14,788 nucleotides of DNA, taken from positions 1 through 14,788 of the forward strand of contig CALGVO010000144.1 of the NCBI GenBank assembly GCA_937930135.1, given 5' to 3'. The notes beneath the pieces are model-generated. The model was not told the origin of the DNA. It saw only the letters and a list, made by a program, of their open reading frames with translations, and ran no database searches. Numbering within the stretch: position 1 is the stretch's first letter; each line of letters opens with the position of its first letter. A program made the position numbers and the translations under genes. The DNA is from an uncultured Synechococcus sp. Lineage in GTDB: Bacteria > Cyanobacteriota > Cyanobacteriia > PCC-6307 > Cyanobiaceae. Shown piece by piece: positions 13,841 to 14,788 of this stretch.

Positions 13841-14788
13841 ATGGGGCCTCCGGCTCTGCGCCGTCTGATGACGGTTCTGCTCTGCGCCTGCATCACGCTG
13901 AGCTGGACCTGCCCGGTTGACGCCCTGTCCCTCCCCTGGTCCAAGACGACCGCGGGCGATGGAGCGAGCCTGGTGATCCCGGCCGCCAGCGGCAAGCTGC
14001 AGGAGGTTGCCGCACCCGGCGCCGTCCAGCAGCTGCAGCGTCGCCTCGACGGCCGGCGACCCCGGCTGACTCTGGTGAGTCCGCCAGACGGAGCGGTGCT
14101 CCGTGAGGCCTCCTGGACCCTGACCCTGCAGGTCGAGGACTGGCCGGTCAACGTTGATCCGGACCTGGGCCCCGGCGCCCACATCGCCCTGCAGATCGAC
14201 GGAGAACCTCCCCAACGCTTCAGCCATCTCCGCGATGGGCGGATCCAGGTCACCTTGCCGGCGCTCAACCCGGGCAGCCATCGGCTCACGGCCTACGCCG
14301 CCACTCCATGGGGAGAGGCGGTCAAACTCCCCGGTGCCAGCCTGCAGTGGCGACTGCACCAGATTCAATCCCTGCCCAACACCCAGCCCGGCCCCGAGGA
14401 TCCCTGGCTGGTGCTGGTCAGTCCCTCTGAACTGAGCCGCGGCCAACCCCTGCTTCTCGACTGGCTGGTGTGGAATGCCCCTTTGCAGAACCTGCGCGAG
14501 GGGGATGGGCGCTGGCGCCTGCGACTCACCCTCAACGGCGACAGCGTTCTGTTGGACCAGCAGCAGGCCCTTTGGTTGCAGGCCAGGGGAAGCGGAACCC
14601 AGGCCGTGCAGATGGAGCTGCTGGATGGTCTCGGAGAACCGATCACGCCCGTGTTCAACAACCAGTTGCGCGCCACACCACAGGGTTCAGAGCAGGCACC
14701 CATCTGGTTGCAAGACCAGCTGAGCGACAACCAACTCGCACGCCTGCTGGGCGAGACCCCGGCACCAGCAGAACCAGAGCCAGAACCA
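13841..14788 (+). CDS. Secreted protein of unknown function, partial (3' end outside window)
   Basis: An open frame from ATG 13841 to the window end (316 residues, no stop). Residues 1-28 look like a signal peptide: a basic start (LRR), a hydrophobic core TVLLCACITLSW, and a V-D-A cleavage site before LSLPW. The mature part is rich in beta-strand patterns. LTLVSPPDGAVLREASWTL at about 75-93 and HIALQIDGEPPQ with LPALNPGSHRLTAYA suggest one or two Ig-like sandwich domains. A second LVLVSPSELSRGQPLLLDWL block at about 190-209 may open another. The visible end turns into a Pro/Glu/Ala linker (APAEPEPEP). An in-frame TGA at 13805 excludes a longer start. The alternative ATG at 13868 would weaken the signal peptide's basic end. 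It is divergent from psaA. I do not recognise a specific function. Confidence 0.75.
   Translation, partial: MGPPALRRLMTVLLCACITLSWTCPVDALSLPWSKTTAGDGASLVIPAASGKLQEVAAPGAVQQLQRRLDGRRPRLTLVSPPDGAVLREASWTLTLQVEDWPVNVDPDLGPGAHIALQIDGEPPQRFSHLRDGRIQVTLPALNPGSHRLTAYAATPWGEAVKLPGASLQWRLHQIQSLPNTQPGPEDPWLVLVSPSELSRGQPLLLDWLVWNAPLQNLREGDGRWRLRLTLNGDSVLLDQQQALWLQARGSGTQAVQMELLDGLGEPITPVFNNQLRATPQGSEQAPIWLQDQLSDNQLARLLGETPAPAEPEPEP

Noticed and set aside
13699..13920. A 73-codon plus-strand frame upstream of the secreted protein gene
   Set aside because: It overlaps the start of the secreted protein in another frame, has no ribosome site and no recognisable character.

Overview
The window is GC-rich, tightly packed DNA from a cyanobacterium. 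It holds four photosystem I genes: psaA, psaB, psaI and psaL. The PsaA length (767 residues), the PsaB length (736) and the psaI-psaL and psaA-psaB pairings fit a marine or brackish picocyanobacterium of the Synechococcus/Cyanobium group. That placement rests on protein character and gene order recalled from the family, not on a search.

Layout. Positions 1-1493 hold two divergent cell-wall-type genes: a penicillin-binding/class A beta-lactamase-like serine hydrolase (minus strand, cut by the window start) and an NlpC/P60 peptidase (plus strand). A family 2 glycosyltransferase of the polyprenyl-phosphate sugar synthase type follows (1547-2551, plus). It meets a small membrane-anchored helical-repeat protein head-on (2509-2988, minus), with a short 3' overlap. 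That protein is divergent from psaI (3089-3205), which is followed by psaL (3248-3739) and a hairpin terminator. A large RND-type export pump comes next (3860-7000), then a two-domain cupin (7084-8010). On the minus strand lie a DUF3598-type protein (8012-8758), a strong terminator (8814-8845) and the psaB-psaA operon (8888-13423). An intergenic region of about 420 bp (13424-13840) carries the psaA leader and promoter. A secreted protein gene of unknown function (plus strand) runs off the right edge.

How the genes work together. PsaA and PsaB form the heterodimer that carries P700 and FX. PsaL and PsaI form the trimerisation side of the same complex. The other genes are envelope or unknown functions between the two PSI transcription units. 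The pump, cupin and DUF3598 genes have no visible mechanistic link to PSI.

I did not find a convincing new multi-gene system. The most informative non-coding signals are in the PSI control regions: a 10-bp sequence shared, in the same orientation, upstream of psaI and psaA; an HLR1-like (RpaB-type) half-site and a perfect dyad just upstream of a psaA -10 candidate; and a good imperfect hairpin in the psaA leader. The most interesting proteins are the cupin, whose metal-type histidines sit in the C-terminal rather than the N-terminal domain, and the anchored helical-repeat protein that shares its control region with psaI.
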